A model generated the notes under the pieces. That model ran no database searches and was not told the origin of the DNA. It was given only the letters and a program-made list of their open reading frames with translations. A DNA stretch of 64,000 nucleotides from CAVQCT01 sp964371785 (GTDB lineage Bacteria; Zixibacteria; MSB-5A5; GN15; FEB-12): the NCBI GenBank assembly GCA_964371785.1, contig CAYJOL010000005.1:320709-384708 (forward strand), written 5' to 3'. A program made the translations under genes and the position numbers. Positions 18,148-28,139 of this stretch are shown piece after piece. Position 1 is the stretch's first letter, and each line of letters begins with the position of its first letter.

Positions 18148-18691
18148 GGATGTAGCTCAAACCGCAGTTGCAGACTGCCTCATGGGAGTCTGAGGAAAAG
18201 GTAAGTCGTCGAGCGCACTTGCAGACATATCCTGCAAAACGGGCCGGATTGCCCAGCCAGATGGTGAAGTCCGGAATGTTCTTGGTCACAACCGCGCCGG
18301 CTCCGATAAATGCGTACACGCCGACCGTGTGACCGGCGACTATCACCGCGTTGGCGCCGATAGTCGCGCCTTTCTTGAGCAACGTCTTATCTACCTCGGC
18401 GTGATAGACCTTGCTCCGAGGATAGATATCATTCGTGAACACCGCGTTCGGTCCGATAAAGACGTCGTCCTCAATCACCATTCCTTCCCAAAGCGAGACT
18501 CCGTTCTTCACGGTCACGCGGTCGCCGATAATGACATGGCTTTCTATGGAACAGTGGTCGCATATATTGCAGTCCGCGCCAATGCTGACTTCCTTCTGCA
18601 CGTTGCAGAAAGCCCAGATTCTCGTCTTAGTACCGATCTTGTCGGTGGCTACAATCGCCGACGGATGCACAAAGTAGTCGTTACTTGCCAT
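18119..18691 (-). CDS. WlbB/WbpD-like sugar N-acetyltransferase
   Basis: A 190-residue left-handed beta-helix acyltransferase with hexapeptide repeats (IGTKTRIWAFCNV, IGADCNICDHCSI, ATIGANAVIVAGHTVG, AFIGAGAVVTKNI). The first third, with FVHPSAIV and IWAFCNV, matches the UDP-2,3-diamino-sugar N-acetyltransferases of O-antigen synthesis. A C-terminal Cys-rich tail (CKCARRL...CNCGLSY) looks like a small zinc site. The paired oxidoreductase directly upstream, with two bases between them, supports a role in making an acetamido sugar. Confidence 0.8.
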   Translation of the reverse strand: MASNDYFVHPSAIVATDKIGTKTRIWAFCNVQKEVSIGADCNICDHCSIESHVIIGDRVTVKNGVSLWEGMVIEDDVFIGPNAVFTNDIYPRSKVYHAEVDKTLLKKGATIGANAVIVAGHTVGVYAFIGAGAVVTKNIPDFTIWLGNPARFAGYVCKCARRLTFSSDSHEAVCNCGLSYILVNGAVRPL

Positions 18692-18693
18692 AC

Positions 18694-19719
18694 TTACGAC
18701 AACTCCACAACGCGTCCGTTGTTCCGGATCGAGCGGTTCGCGGCTTCGAGTATCCTCACGACTCGGAGGCCGGCCTGACCATCGGTCAGCGGTGCACGGT
18801 TGTCCTGAATAGCGTTATAGAATTCCTGGCTGACCCGTTTGAGCGCCTCGGTAAGATCGATTTGCGGCGCCAGCATATCTCCGGTCCGGTACTGGATCAG
18901 CATATTGTATATCGCTTCTTTATCGTGGGTAACATCAACACCTTTGTCGTATATCTTGACTTTTTCGGAGGGCTCCATGTCATCGTAAATAATCATCTTT
19001 CGCGAGCCGGAGATCAGGGTCTTGCGGACCTTAACCGGGGCCAGCCAGTTGACATGGATGTGTCCGAGCAAATTGTTGTCGTAGTATGTTGAGATGTAGG
19101 CGATATTTTCAATCGAGTTATCGAAATGTGCCACGCCGGTTGCCGCGATTGCCCGTGGCGGTCGGCTGAGCAGATAATCCATGATCGATACATCGTGCGG
19201 CGCCAGGTCCCAGATCACGTTGACATCGTGCTGAAACAATCCAAGGTTCACCCGCACCGAGTCGAAATAGTATAATTCGCCCAGCTGTCCCGAGTCTATG
19301 AGACTCTTTATGGTTTTTACGGCCCCGGTATATATGAAAGTATGGTCGACCATCAGGCGAAGATTCTTTCGCTCTGCCGTTTCGATTAGTTGTTCGGCTT
19401 GTTCGGTTGTCGCGGTGAACGGCTTCTCTATCAGCAGGTGCTTGCCGTTTTCGAGCGCCTCCATGCCGAGTGAAAAATGAGTCGAAACGGGAGTAGCGAT
19501 AACAATCGCGTCGACTTCCGGCGAGTGAAGCACCTGTTCGGCGTCAGTCGTAAGAGTCTTGATTGCGGGGAACTGACGGGCCACAAAGTCGAGACGTTCT
19601 TTGCGTTTGTCCGACACAGCTGTCACTCGGACATTGTCAAGGGCGCTGAAGTTTCTGATTAAATTCGGTCCCCAGTATCCACAGCCTACCACGCCTATGT
19701 TCATTACTGAACCTTTCAA
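18694..19719 (-). CDS. Gfo/Idh/MocA-family sugar-nucleotide oxidoreductase (WlbA-like)
   Basis: A 341-residue NAD-dependent dehydrogenase: Rossmann motif GVVGCGYWGPNLIRNF at the N-terminus, VIATPVSTHF, then EKPFTATTEQAEQLI with the family's Lys, and DLAPHDVSIMDYLL in the C-terminal domain. WlbA/WbpB enzymes oxidise the C3 position of UDP-GlcNAcA before amination and acetylation. No aminotransferase (WlbC) is in the window, so the sugar product is inferred from the acetyltransferase neighbour. Overlaps the upstream gene by four bases. Confidence 0.82.
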   Translation of the reverse strand: MKGSVMNIGVVGCGYWGPNLIRNFSALDNVRVTAVSDKRKERLDFVARQFPAIKTLTTDAEQVLHSPEVDAIVIATPVSTHFSLGMEALENGKHLLIEKPFTATTEQAEQLIETAERKNLRLMVDHTFIYTGAVKTIKSLIDSGQLGELYYFDSVRVNLGLFQHDVNVIWDLAPHDVSIMDYLLSRPPRAIAATGVAHFDNSIENIAYISTYYDNNLLGHIHVNWLAPVKVRKTLISGSRKMIIYDDMEPSEKVKIYDKGVDVTHDKEAIYNMLIQYRTGDMLAPQIDLTEALKRVSQEFYNAIQDNRAPLTDGQAGLRVVRILEAANRSIRNNGRVVELS

Positions 19720-21938
19720 TAGACCGCGAAACTGCCATCCGGACGAAACTGAATCAGGAACATGTTAAATCGGCCCGTCTGAATCCCCGGCGAACCGGAG
19801 AGGTCGGCGTTTAGCGGTATGTCCTTGCTATCCCGCGCAATATAATATGAAATTGAGGAATCCGATAAGAATTTTACGGGATAGCGTAGGCGCGGATCGC
19901 TCTTATCGACATATCGCTCGACTGACGTATATCGAACGGCCGGAATGTAGCGAATCGTATCGTCGACGGCGTAGTTTCCGAAAATCGTCACGAAATTGTT
20001 CCGTTCCTCGTACTTGTCATTGATGGCAACCGAGATATCGATATACCCGTTTTCAGCAAGTTTTGCCATGAGCAGGCTGTCCGGGACCGGTACGATAGCG
20101 TATTGGCGAAATTGCTCGATTTCCATGTCCTCGAACTGGGCATAGTATCTGTAAGTCGGTTTTGGATAAAACAGGTCGGATAGCGGCGGCTTCCCTTCAA
20201 CAAACTCCTGCGACAGGCCCACCGCGGATAGCGTAAATGAATTCTTACGCTCCTTACCGGAGGTCATGTCGACCGCGATCGCAACAACATCCGAGTCCCT
20301 GACAACCGGAGGCCTTGATATGTAGATTCGGGTCCCGGCTTGTAGTGTTGACTCGCTTAGTCGGCAGGGAAATTCGGACCAGCTGTCACGCGATAATTGC
20401 CTGGACCAGCCCACGCCGAGAAGTACGATGGCTGAAGTAAGCGCAATCAATACACTTCTCCCCTTATCCGCTTTTCCGAGCAATATCCTGATAATCCCCC
20501 ACAAAACAAATGCTGTCAGCAGACATCTCGCGGCAAAAACAGTATCGACCAGGCGCTTGCTGACGCCCGACGTGAAAACGGTGTTGATCATATCAATATC
20601 AACTCCCCAAATGAAAACCAGTACGGCTGTAAGTCCCAGAAGACTCAGCTTCAACAACTTTGAGCTTAACCGATAACGCGCCGATACCGCCACCAGCAGG
20701 TAACCTGCGGCCAGGAAGACGAACGGCAAAGCGCTGAAACTGTACCGGCTGATCGAATGAAACACCATGTGTATCGCTGAATAGTATCCGACTATCATCA
20801 AAATCCAAATCCCGTTGCGAAAGTCAGACACAAGCAGGAGCAGCATGCCTATCAACCCGGCAAACATGAGAAATCTATGCATCAGCTCACTAGCTTCGTA
20901 CGGCAGTAGGTAGGACTGTTTGAAATCGTTGAACGGCCTGCTCCAGAGGCGTTCGAATTTCTTCACCAGCAAGCCGGCGTAGCCGATAGGATCATCCAGT
21001 ATCTGCTCGTAAATGGAGTATGTCCAGAAGTCCCCCTCTACCTTATCTAGATCATACCCCTCGTACAGGATATTTGAAGACTGCCTCAGGTTTGCATCTC
21101 CGTAAGTAGGATCGCGAAGAGTGATTTGACCGTACTTGATTGAAGCAGCCGTCGTCCAGCCGATAAAGATCAGCGCAACCGGTACTATGAAAAACAGAAG
21201 TCGGTTAATCATTAAATGCCTGGGCAGACGAGACTGTGCGTAAAACAGAAACCCGATTGCCAGTGGAATCGCCAGTAGCATGGCAGTCGGTTTATTCAGA
21301 ATTAAGAGTCCAGCCACGACTCCTGCCATAGCATACAGGAAACCCGAATTCTCCTCGTAGCCCCTGATGATAAAGAAGACAGAGAGCAGCAGCCAGAACG
21401 TGGTCGACGTTTCCAGCAGCAGCATCGACGAAGTTAATACAAAAGGGAAATAGATGGCATAGAGAAATCCAGCCAGAAGCGCAGCCGGCTTTCCGACCAG
21501 CCTGACCCCGATAGCTATGACCAGGATGCAGGAAAGCAAGTCGAAAAGAATACCAACTCCGCGGGCGATGGTGAAATCCATCGTGGGTGACAGGTAAAAA
21601 ACCGCGCTCAGAATCAGCGGATATAGTGGCCCGCTGAAATAAAGCTCATCCTTGGCCTGGGAGAGTGTATGCGGTGTGTAGAAAAGCCAGTCAACCTGCT
21701 CCCCCTGTATATATTTGCCGGTGTATTGGGCGAATGCCTTGCGGTCATCGGATTCGTTTTTGATGTTCTTGTCGAAACTGTGGTCGACAGAGGAAATGAG
21801 CGCTATTGCGCCCGCGACATATCTTCTGGCATCCCACATTACGGGAAGTACCTTCCCGGAGATCAAGTAGCCCACCCTGAAAGTCGCGGCTATCAGCAGT
21901 ATGAGCAGGACCCAATTGCGAAAACTACTCGCCCGCAT
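19716..21938 (-). CDS. Large multi-pass GT39-like membrane glycosyltransferase
   Basis: A 740-residue protein with about twelve membrane helices followed by a soluble C-terminal domain of roughly 230 residues. The first loop contains VMWDARRYVAGA, in the place where GT-C enzymes (ArnT/PMT type) have their acidic catalytic motif, and FLYAIYFPFVLTSSMLLLETSTTFWLL follows as in family 39. It probably moves a sugar from a polyprenyl-phosphate donor to an extracytoplasmic acceptor. Donor and acceptor unknown. Translationally coupled to the oxidoreductase gene. Confidence 0.75.
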   Translation of the reverse strand: MRASSFRNWVLLILLIAATFRVGYLISGKVLPVMWDARRYVAGAIALISSVDHSFDKNIKNESDDRKAFAQYTGKYIQGEQVDWLFYTPHTLSQAKDELYFSGPLYPLILSAVFYLSPTMDFTIARGVGILFDLLSCILVIAIGVRLVGKPAALLAGFLYAIYFPFVLTSSMLLLETSTTFWLLLSVFFIIRGYEENSGFLYAMAGVVAGLLILNKPTAMLLAIPLAIGFLFYAQSRLPRHLMINRLLFFIVPVALIFIGWTTAASIKYGQITLRDPTYGDANLRQSSNILYEGYDLDKVEGDFWTYSIYEQILDDPIGYAGLLVKKFERLWSRPFNDFKQSYLLPYEASELMHRFLMFAGLIGMLLLLVSDFRNGIWILMIVGYYSAIHMVFHSISRYSFSALPFVFLAAGYLLVAVSARYRLSSKLLKLSLLGLTAVLVFIWGVDIDMINTVFTSGVSKRLVDTVFAARCLLTAFVLWGIIRILLGKADKGRSVLIALTSAIVLLGVGWSRQLSRDSWSEFPCRLSESTLQAGTRIYISRPPVVRDSDVVAIAVDMTSGKERKNSFTLSAVGLSQEFVEGKPPLSDLFYPKPTYRYYAQFEDMEIEQFRQYAIVPVPDSLLMAKLAENGYIDISVAINDKYEERNNFVTIFGNYAVDDTIRYIPAVRYTSVERYVDKSDPRLRYPVKFLSDSSISYYIARDSKDIPLNADLSGSPGIQTGRFNMFLIQFRPDGSFAVY

Positions 21939-21950
21939 AACAGATCCGTC

Positions 21951-22985
21951 CTATGTTTCGAGTACCTCAATCTCCTCCTCCACCCCGTGATCCAGCTGCT
22001 TGAGCGACAGATGTTCTTTCTTGAGGAAGTAGAACCCCACCGCCGTGACCACGATATATTGAGTAGCATGGAGGACCAATGCACATGAGAGTGCGTTTTC
22101 ATCGCTTATCCCGTAAAGACGCAATGAAAGGACGACTCCGTAGTGATAGACGCCCAGAAATCCCGGCGTCGAAGGAGTCAGTATCAGAATGGACACCACG
22201 ACCAGCAGCACAAACGATGCATCGATCGGAATGTCGAAATTGAATGCCTTGAATACGAAATAGTTCGAAATGCCCATGAACATCCAGATCAGGAACGTCT
22301 GGACAGCGACCCAGCTGGTAAGTTTGAAACTTTTGAGAAATTCAAGGCCGCGGGAAAATTTGAGGACGATTGTCTGTATTGAAGACTTTACCCGATCCGG
22401 GAGGAAAAACAAGTACCGCGTAAGCAGAGTGCCCACTTGCCCCGGCCGAGTCGCCAGAATCATGATAAAGAATATGCCGACGATCGCGATCGCTACCGCG
22501 ATCTTAGTGGCTGCGATCATGTCGTCATCGATATGGTGACGAAGACTTGTTGCAAAAGTTAAGATACCCGCGAAAATAACCAAGAGCGCGACCAGGTCGA
22601 ATACCATACGCTCCACAAAGATGGTCGCCAGCGAAGCGGACTTGGAAATCTGCTTGTCCTGGCTAGAAAGCGAATATGCGCGCGCAAATTCGCCGAGCCG
22701 CAGCGGCAGGACATTATTGGCCATAAATCCTATCCAGGTTGCCGCGAGTAATTTTGAAAACTTAACTTTTTTTATTGGCGCGACCATGAATTTCCATCGA
22801 TAGGCGCGCTGATACATGGTCATCACGATAAAGGCGACATTGGGAATGAGCCACCAGTAGTCGGCCTGCTTCAAAGCACGGACGAGTTCATTGAAGTTGA
22901 TGTTGCGAAAGAGCAACCAGATAAGCAGCGCGGAGATTGCGACTCCAAGCAGCACATACAATGTTTTCTTTGCCTGTACGGTCAT
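21951..22985 (-). CDS. YbhN/UPF0104 flippase-like membrane protein
   Basis: A 344-residue integral membrane protein of the lysylphosphatidylglycerol synthase transmembrane/UPF0104 family: WLIPNVAFIVMTMYQRAYRW, LLAATWIGFMANNVLPLRLGEFARAY and ILILTPSTPGFLGVYHYGVV are the usual landmarks. Members often sit in glycan clusters and are thought to act on lipid-linked intermediates. No catalytic synthetase domain is attached. It overlaps the GT4 gene by four bases. Confidence 0.82.
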   Translation of the reverse strand: MTVQAKKTLYVLLGVAISALLIWLLFRNINFNELVRALKQADYWWLIPNVAFIVMTMYQRAYRWKFMVAPIKKVKFSKLLAATWIGFMANNVLPLRLGEFARAYSLSSQDKQISKSASLATIFVERMVFDLVALLVIFAGILTFATSLRHHIDDDMIAATKIAVAIAIVGIFFIMILATRPGQVGTLLTRYLFFLPDRVKSSIQTIVLKFSRGLEFLKSFKLTSWVAVQTFLIWMFMGISNYFVFKAFNFDIPIDASFVLLVVVSILILTPSTPGFLGVYHYGVVLSLRLYGISDENALSCALVLHATQYIVVTAVGFYFLKKEHLSLKQLDHGVEEEIEVLET

Positions 22986-24097
22986 AACCTGGTCCCGATG
23001 ATGTCAAATAAAAGGGTTTCAAATTTGCGCGCGGCTGAGTCCCAGTTGAACTTCTGGGCCCACCGCATACCTCCCTGCTCAAGCTGTATGCGTAAAGTGT
23101 GATCCGTCAGTATCCGCAGGAGCTTCTCAGCCAGCTGTTCGATATTCCCATACTCATACAGAAATCCGGTCTGCCCGTCGCGTACCGAATCACGAAGGCC
23201 GGGGGAATCGGCGGCAATAACAGCCGTACCGACGGAGTTCGCCTCGATGTTGGTTAATCCCCATCCTTCTTTAAGCGAGGGCAGGACGGCAACATGGGCA
23301 CGGCGCATCCGCTCTACCTTTTCCTCGGTCCGCACATAGCCGGGAAATTCCACTTGGTCGTTAACCCCCAGGGCACCCGCTAACTTGCGGAGTCTCGGAA
23401 GATAGTCACCATCACCCACTACCATCAATTTTGCATCGGGCAGTTTCTCCCGGACGATTGCAAAGGCCTGGATCAAGTGCTGCACCGATTTGTATTTCTT
23501 GACTCTTCCCAGATAAAGAACAGTCGGAACAGTGAATTTGGCAATCGAAGGATCGTGCGAATACAGGTCCCGATTGATGCCGCAATGAATCACCGAGATG
23601 TCTTCTCTGGGAATGCCTCTCGCCACAATATCGTCGGCCGTAGACTCTGAAATGACGTTGAAATGCCGGCCTTTGTATATGGTGACCAGCGGTTTCTCCG
23701 CAAAATATATGTAGCTGCCCATCACAAAATTTATTTCATGAAAAACTGTGGTGGCAAACAGATGTGGGACCACGACAAGAGTCTTGATGTTCAGGTAAAG
23801 GGGAGTATAAAACGGGATCTTGTTGATATCCTCGACCAGGATGTCATAATGATTATTTTTAACGAGCTTGCGCAAGTGGAAGGGTGCGATCAGGTTGAAA
23901 TTATAGCGGTTACCACACCGAATAATCCTGATGCCTTCGATCATCTCCTCCGGCTCACCGCCCTTGAACCCCGAACAGCACAGAGTTACTTCGTGTCCGT
24001 AGCCGACCAGCCGGCGGAGAAGTTCCTCAAGGTGAACCTCGGCTCCACCTCCGTATGGGTTCTTGAGATCATTCCAATTTAGCGCCAGAATCTTCAT
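22982..24097 (-). CDS. Family 4 glycosyltransferase
   Basis: A 371-residue GT-B enzyme. The N-terminus has NPYGGGAEVHLEELLRRL (the glycine-rich acceptor-side loop), and the C-terminal half has VLYLGRVKKYKSVQHLIQAF, the donor-binding region, and SLKEGWGLTNIEANSVGTAVIA with the E-x7-E motif. The cytoplasmic enzyme adds a nucleotide-sugar residue to a growing glycan. Starts 29 bases inside the end of the DUF2723 gene, and the stop overlaps the flippase-like gene. Confidence 0.9.
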   Translation of the reverse strand: MKILALNWNDLKNPYGGGAEVHLEELLRRLVGYGHEVTLCCSGFKGGEPEEMIEGIRIIRCGNRYNFNLIAPFHLRKLVKNNHYDILVEDINKIPFYTPLYLNIKTLVVVPHLFATTVFHEINFVMGSYIYFAEKPLVTIYKGRHFNVISESTADDIVARGIPREDISVIHCGINRDLYSHDPSIAKFTVPTVLYLGRVKKYKSVQHLIQAFAIVREKLPDAKLMVVGDGDYLPRLRKLAGALGVNDQVEFPGYVRTEEKVERMRRAHVAVLPSLKEGWGLTNIEANSVGTAVIAADSPGLRDSVRDGQTGFLYEYGNIEQLAEKLLRILTDHTLRIQLEQGGMRWAQKFNWDSAARKFETLLFDIIGTRL

Positions 24098-27000
24098 GAA
24101 TAGTATCTTTGTATGGTTCCGGTTGATCTTTCAACTGCTGTTCAACATTGTTGAGCAGCGCACGCATCTGAGCATCATCGGGTTTGATCTCAACCCACTG
24201 ACGCAGGAGGTATACGAATTCCTGTGTTTTCCCTCTTTCATAATAAAATCGGAGCAGCTCGTCGTAGGCAGGTTTAAATGTCCGGTCTTCGGAAATGATA
24301 GTCTTGAAGATCCTTTCCGCGGTCGAATCATCCCCCTGTTTAAGGGCCAGTTTCCCCAAATAGATCTTGTACCCAAGCGTATCGCCGTACTCCGAGGTGG
24401 CGATGAGTTCCTTCAAGCCGGCTTCGTTCTCCCGCTGGAAATAAAAGCTCGCCAGATAATTGACGGCGTCTACCGAATACGGAATGTCTGCGATTGCCTT
24501 CTTGATGAGCGCCTCGGCCCGATCAAACTCACCCAGCTTCCGCAGGGTATCGGCCACCATCATGAACGACCGCGCGTAATTGCGCGTAATCCTGAGAGTG
24601 GATTCGTCTTTGTACACCGACGGATCCGCAATGCTCCGATAGCGGAACTTGTCCGGGCCGGTCAGCAATTCAATCGAAGGTTCGATATCCACTTTTGGGC
24701 CGCCGGAGGTCCGTTCCATACTCCAGGCCATCCCTTTCAGTACCAGCAGGGAATCGATCGTTTGACCGTAGAACTGTCGTGATGATATGGGCACCGTTAC
24801 CGCGAAATCAATCGGCGTAGTGGCAAAATTGTTTTGTATTACGTTGGAAACAACCTGCTCCTGAAGGCGGTGGACATCTCCGTTTCGATCGCGATAGGGC
24901 ATCAGCTGATCGATCTGTTCGTCAGTCCAGCTGAGTTTGAGTCCCATGCTGGAGCGAAGTTGCTTGATATACCACTGGGTATTGGCCAGAGACAGGTTGA
25001 GCACCCGGACGTCCTTGCGAACGCCGTAGGCTTCCTGAAGACACCACAACGGAAACGTGTCATTGTCACCGGCCGTCACCAGGACGCCGTTCGGGTCGGC
25101 CGATATGAGCAGGTTCCAGGCATAGTCATAAGGAATGTAATCGCCGGATCTGTCCGCATAAAAGTAGTTGCCGGAGATCGCATAAATCGGCAGCAAAAAC
25201 AGAACAAAGGTCGCCCCGACACTGAGACGTCGCAACGGGGCGGAGAACTTAGATACCATCTCGCGTATAAATTGCACCACAAAACCCAGGCCTATCCCGA
25301 TTAGCAGGCCGAACAGCATGAATGCCGGCGTAAAGAAATAATCCCGGTCCCGGACTTCCAGGTAATCCATCCCTGTTGTCGGGCTTTGCCTTGTGCCATC
25401 GGCAAAATTCATATACAATATGAGACCCACCGACGATATCAGGATGAGAATCACGAGCGGGATTCCATAGCGATGCCTCCTTCGCGTCACCTCCCACATT
25501 CCGAAGACACCAATTATGAACAACGCGATAAAGCGCCCGTCCTTGAGTCCGTATTGTTCGCTGAAGAATTTCCAGAATCCCATCCGCTCGTACATACCGA
25601 ACTGGTTCTTCCATTCCGCGCGTCGGACAAACATCCGCTCAGTCATCGATTGCGAACCATACTGCTTCCGCTCGATATAGTTGATAGTGGCAGCGATACT
25701 GCTGGAGGGGTTGTTCTCATTGATCATCGGATGCTGGGCGGAGCGTATGGGAATGAACAGGTGCACCGAGTATCCCAGGGTGGCAACGACAAGAATGGCC
25801 AGGGCGTTTCTCCAACCGGGCAACCTCCGGGCCAGGCCGCCGACAATTAAGATCAATGAGGCCACAACCACTGATAGAAAGAACGGAGCTACGCCAATGA
25901 TAACCATGGAGCCTGCGACTATTGCGATAAGGATCGACCACTCGATTTCTTTCGCCAGCCATATCATCAGCACGACTCCCGCGATGGCGCTGAGGACCAG
26001 GAACGCAGTGTAACCCCGCACGAAGTGAAGCAGGAAAGTCAGCACACCGGCGGCCAGTATAAACAACCCCGCCATTAGCTGCTGGTGAGAGCGCAGTCCC
26101 GGCTGCTTCTCCATGAAATATCTCGCGAGCAAAATTATTCCGCCTACAAGCAACAGACCAAAGAGCACCTTACCAAGCAACAGCAGAACGCCAAAATCGA
26201 TAGGAACAGCATCCGGGCTGAGAGCTTTCCGGAGCGCATTGACCGCCACTCCGAAGACAGGAATAACTGACAGGAAGAACCCGATCGCGACCATCATATG
26301 GAGCCGGAGCATTTCTTCAAAGGAGAAGATATACAAGAGGTAGAAGAGTAAAGCGATCAGGACAGGGATAAAATACTGAATTTCGTCGGGTCGCGACGAC
26401 AACGCGAATATCATATACAATTCAAGCACAAAAAACACCCCGACGCCATACCACATGTTAGAACTCGCCCTGTTCTTGAGCACGAACAACATGGTTATAG
26501 CAGGAATGACCAGAAACGTGGTCAGGTGCACACCGATTCCGGCATAGGCGATAAAAAAGACCAGAAGCATCAGGCGTCCACCATAGCGGGTTTGACGGTT
26601 CTCCAAATAGATGAGCGACAGCCAGACAATGGCCATCAGCATCATCATCGACAAGCCGTAGACTTCGGCTTCCACAGCGTTATTCCAGGCGGTCAATCCA
26701 AAGGCCAGAAATAGTGTCCCCGCCACAGCGGCACAGTACGCAATTGCCCTGCTCGTTGCCGACTGACTCTCCGGAAGACACTTCCGCAGGATACGGACAG
26801 CTATCAAGTAGCCGAAGAGGGCAGCAAATGAAGATGAGATAGCGGAGAGCATGTTAACCCGGACGCCTACATCGGATCCAAACGGAATCAGTGTGAATAT
26901 TCGGCCGAGCAGGACATAAAGTGGCGTTCCCGGTGGGTGCGGGACGCCGAGCGTGGCACTGGCCGCGATAAACTCGCCGCAATCCCAGAAAGAAAGGGTG

Positions 27001-27119
27001 GGCGCCTTGGTCAGGGTGAAGATGATCAAGGTGAACAGCCACGTCGCCGTTGCGATTATGGCGTTTAACCGGTCAAATTCGGGAGATTCAGAGGGCAGTG
27101 AGGTTAAATCGGGCCGCAA
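24069..27119 (-). CDS. DUF2723 membrane protein with TPR tail (protein glycosyltransferase-like)
   Basis: A 1016-residue protein with about 16 membrane helices. The N-terminal phrase FTLTKAPTLSFWDCGEFIAASATLGVPHPPGTPLYVLLGRIF is the hallmark of DUF2723, a GT-C-like family common in Bacteroidota and relatives; the conserved DCGEF acid pair is intact. Helical repeats of TPR type occupy about residues 830-1000 (FDRAEALIKKAI, DDSTAERIFKTII). It probably glycosylates exported proteins or lipids. First gene of the glycan run, 115 bases after nusB. Confidence 0.85.
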   Translation of the reverse strand: MRPDLTSLPSESPEFDRLNAIIATATWLFTLIIFTLTKAPTLSFWDCGEFIAASATLGVPHPPGTPLYVLLGRIFTLIPFGSDVGVRVNMLSAISSSFAALFGYLIAVRILRKCLPESQSATSRAIAYCAAVAGTLFLAFGLTAWNNAVEAEVYGLSMMMLMAIVWLSLIYLENRQTRYGGRLMLLVFFIAYAGIGVHLTTFLVIPAITMLFVLKNRASSNMWYGVGVFFVLELYMIFALSSRPDEIQYFIPVLIALLFYLLYIFSFEEMLRLHMMVAIGFFLSVIPVFGVAVNALRKALSPDAVPIDFGVLLLLGKVLFGLLLVGGIILLARYFMEKQPGLRSHQQLMAGLFILAAGVLTFLLHFVRGYTAFLVLSAIAGVVLMIWLAKEIEWSILIAIVAGSMVIIGVAPFFLSVVVASLILIVGGLARRLPGWRNALAILVVATLGYSVHLFIPIRSAQHPMINENNPSSSIAATINYIERKQYGSQSMTERMFVRRAEWKNQFGMYERMGFWKFFSEQYGLKDGRFIALFIIGVFGMWEVTRRRHRYGIPLVILILISSVGLILYMNFADGTRQSPTTGMDYLEVRDRDYFFTPAFMLFGLLIGIGLGFVVQFIREMVSKFSAPLRRLSVGATFVLFLLPIYAISGNYFYADRSGDYIPYDYAWNLLISADPNGVLVTAGDNDTFPLWCLQEAYGVRKDVRVLNLSLANTQWYIKQLRSSMGLKLSWTDEQIDQLMPYRDRNGDVHRLQEQVVSNVIQNNFATTPIDFAVTVPISSRQFYGQTIDSLLVLKGMAWSMERTSGGPKVDIEPSIELLTGPDKFRYRSIADPSVYKDESTLRITRNYARSFMMVADTLRKLGEFDRAEALIKKAIADIPYSVDAVNYLASFYFQRENEAGLKELIATSEYGDTLGYKIYLGKLALKQGDDSTAERIFKTIISEDRTFKPAYDELLRFYYERGKTQEFVYLLRQWVEIKPDDAQMRALLNNVEQQLKDQPEPYKDTIHEDSGAKLE

Positions 27120-27234
27120 AAACGGATTTCCTGTTTACATCGTTCGGTCTACTCTGGTTAGTGGCCGTCAATATAATGGTTTTTGAAACCAATAACAATC
27201 CATTTGGTGGGACAACACCGGCCGGCCGGGCCGG

Positions 27235-27657
27235 CTATGCGCTTTTAGATATTTTGACGAAGCGGTCGAGAATACCGTTGACGAACCGCGAAGATTCCGT
27301 TGTGGAGTACTCCTTGGCCAGTTCAATAGCCTCATTGAGCACTACTTTAACGGGGATATCGGGCATGTGCTCAATCTCGACCATGGCCATCTGGAGAATA
27401 GTGCGGTCAATGTCGGCGATTCGCTCAAGGCTCCAATTCTCGGCCAAACTGCTTATCTGTGTGTCCGCCCACTTGGCGTGTTGGCGGACGAGTTGATAAA
27501 GCAGGCGGGCAAACTCCCGATTCTTGGCGCTGAGTTTTTGGTCGGCAACAATTTGATTGAAGGCTATATCCGGTTCAATTTCTCCGTGTTCGATGGCATA
27601 GAGCGACTGAAGCACAAGCTCTCGGGCGTGGTGGCGCGGGGATTGGGTTGAATCCAT
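27235..27657 (-). CDS. nusB: Transcription antitermination factor NusB
   Basis: A 140-residue all-helical protein with the family phrases RHHARELVLQSLYAIEHGE near the N-terminus and ILQMAMVEIEHMPDIPVKVVLNEAIELAKEYSTTESSRFVNGILD at the end. It binds boxA RNA with NusE/S10 in rRNA antitermination. The ATG overlaps the ribH stop by one base (TAATG), the usual ribH-nusB arrangement. Confidence 0.95.
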   Translation of the reverse strand: MDSTQSPRHHARELVLQSLYAIEHGEIEPDIAFNQIVADQKLSAKNREFARLLYQLVRQHAKWADTQISSLAENWSLERIADIDRTILQMAMVEIEHMPDIPVKVVLNEAIELAKEYSTTESSRFVNGILDRFVKISKSA

Positions 27658-28124
27658 TAGTTGCCCAGTGAGTCGTAGAGGTTAACCATCTCAATGGCCG
27701 CCTGCGCGGCATCCCAGCCCTTATTGCCTGCTTTTGTGCCGGCTCGTTCAATTGCCTGCTCCAATGTATCCGCGGTGACCACGCCGAATATAACCGGCTT
27801 GCCGCTTTCCAGGGCGATCTTGGCAATTCCCTTGCTCGTTTCAGCGGCTATATAATCAAAATGCGGAGTCTCTCCTCGAATGACCGCACCCAGACAAATG
27901 ACGGCATCGTATTTTGCGGTCATCTTTGCCGCCGCGTACGGAATCTCAAACGCCCCCGGTACATAGGCAATTTCGACATTTTGTTCGGTCGCACCGTGGC
28001 GGACCAGACAGTCAAGCGCGCCCTCAAGTAGTTTCTCGGTCAAAAAGTGATTGAAACGGCTGACTACGATACCGTATTTCTTTCCAGCCGCATTCAGTTT
28101 GCCTTCGTGAATTTTATACTTCAT
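27657..28124 (-). CDS. ribH: 6,7-dimethyl-8-ribityllumazine synthase
   Basis: A 155-residue lumazine synthase, the penultimate riboflavin step, joining the ribityl pyrimidine with dihydroxybutanone phosphate. Landmarks: IVVSRFNHFLTEKLLEGAL, AYVPGAFEIPYAAAKM, AVICLGAVIRGETPHFDYIA with the catalytic His region, and GVVTADTLEQAIERAGTKAGNKGWDAA. Full length. It sits between ribBA and nusB in the FMN-riboswitch operon. Confidence 0.97.
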   Translation of the reverse strand: MKYKIHEGKLNAAGKKYGIVVSRFNHFLTEKLLEGALDCLVRHGATEQNVEIAYVPGAFEIPYAAAKMTAKYDAVICLGAVIRGETPHFDYIAAETSKGIAKIALESGKPVIFGVVTADTLEQAIERAGTKAGNKGWDAAQAAIEMVNLYDSLGN

Positions 28125-28139
28125 ACTAATCTCCGGACT

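Noticed and set aside
24063..24782. 239-codon forward frame opposite the DUF2723 and GT4 genes
   Set aside because: Antisense shadow; the sense genes have clear family motifs.
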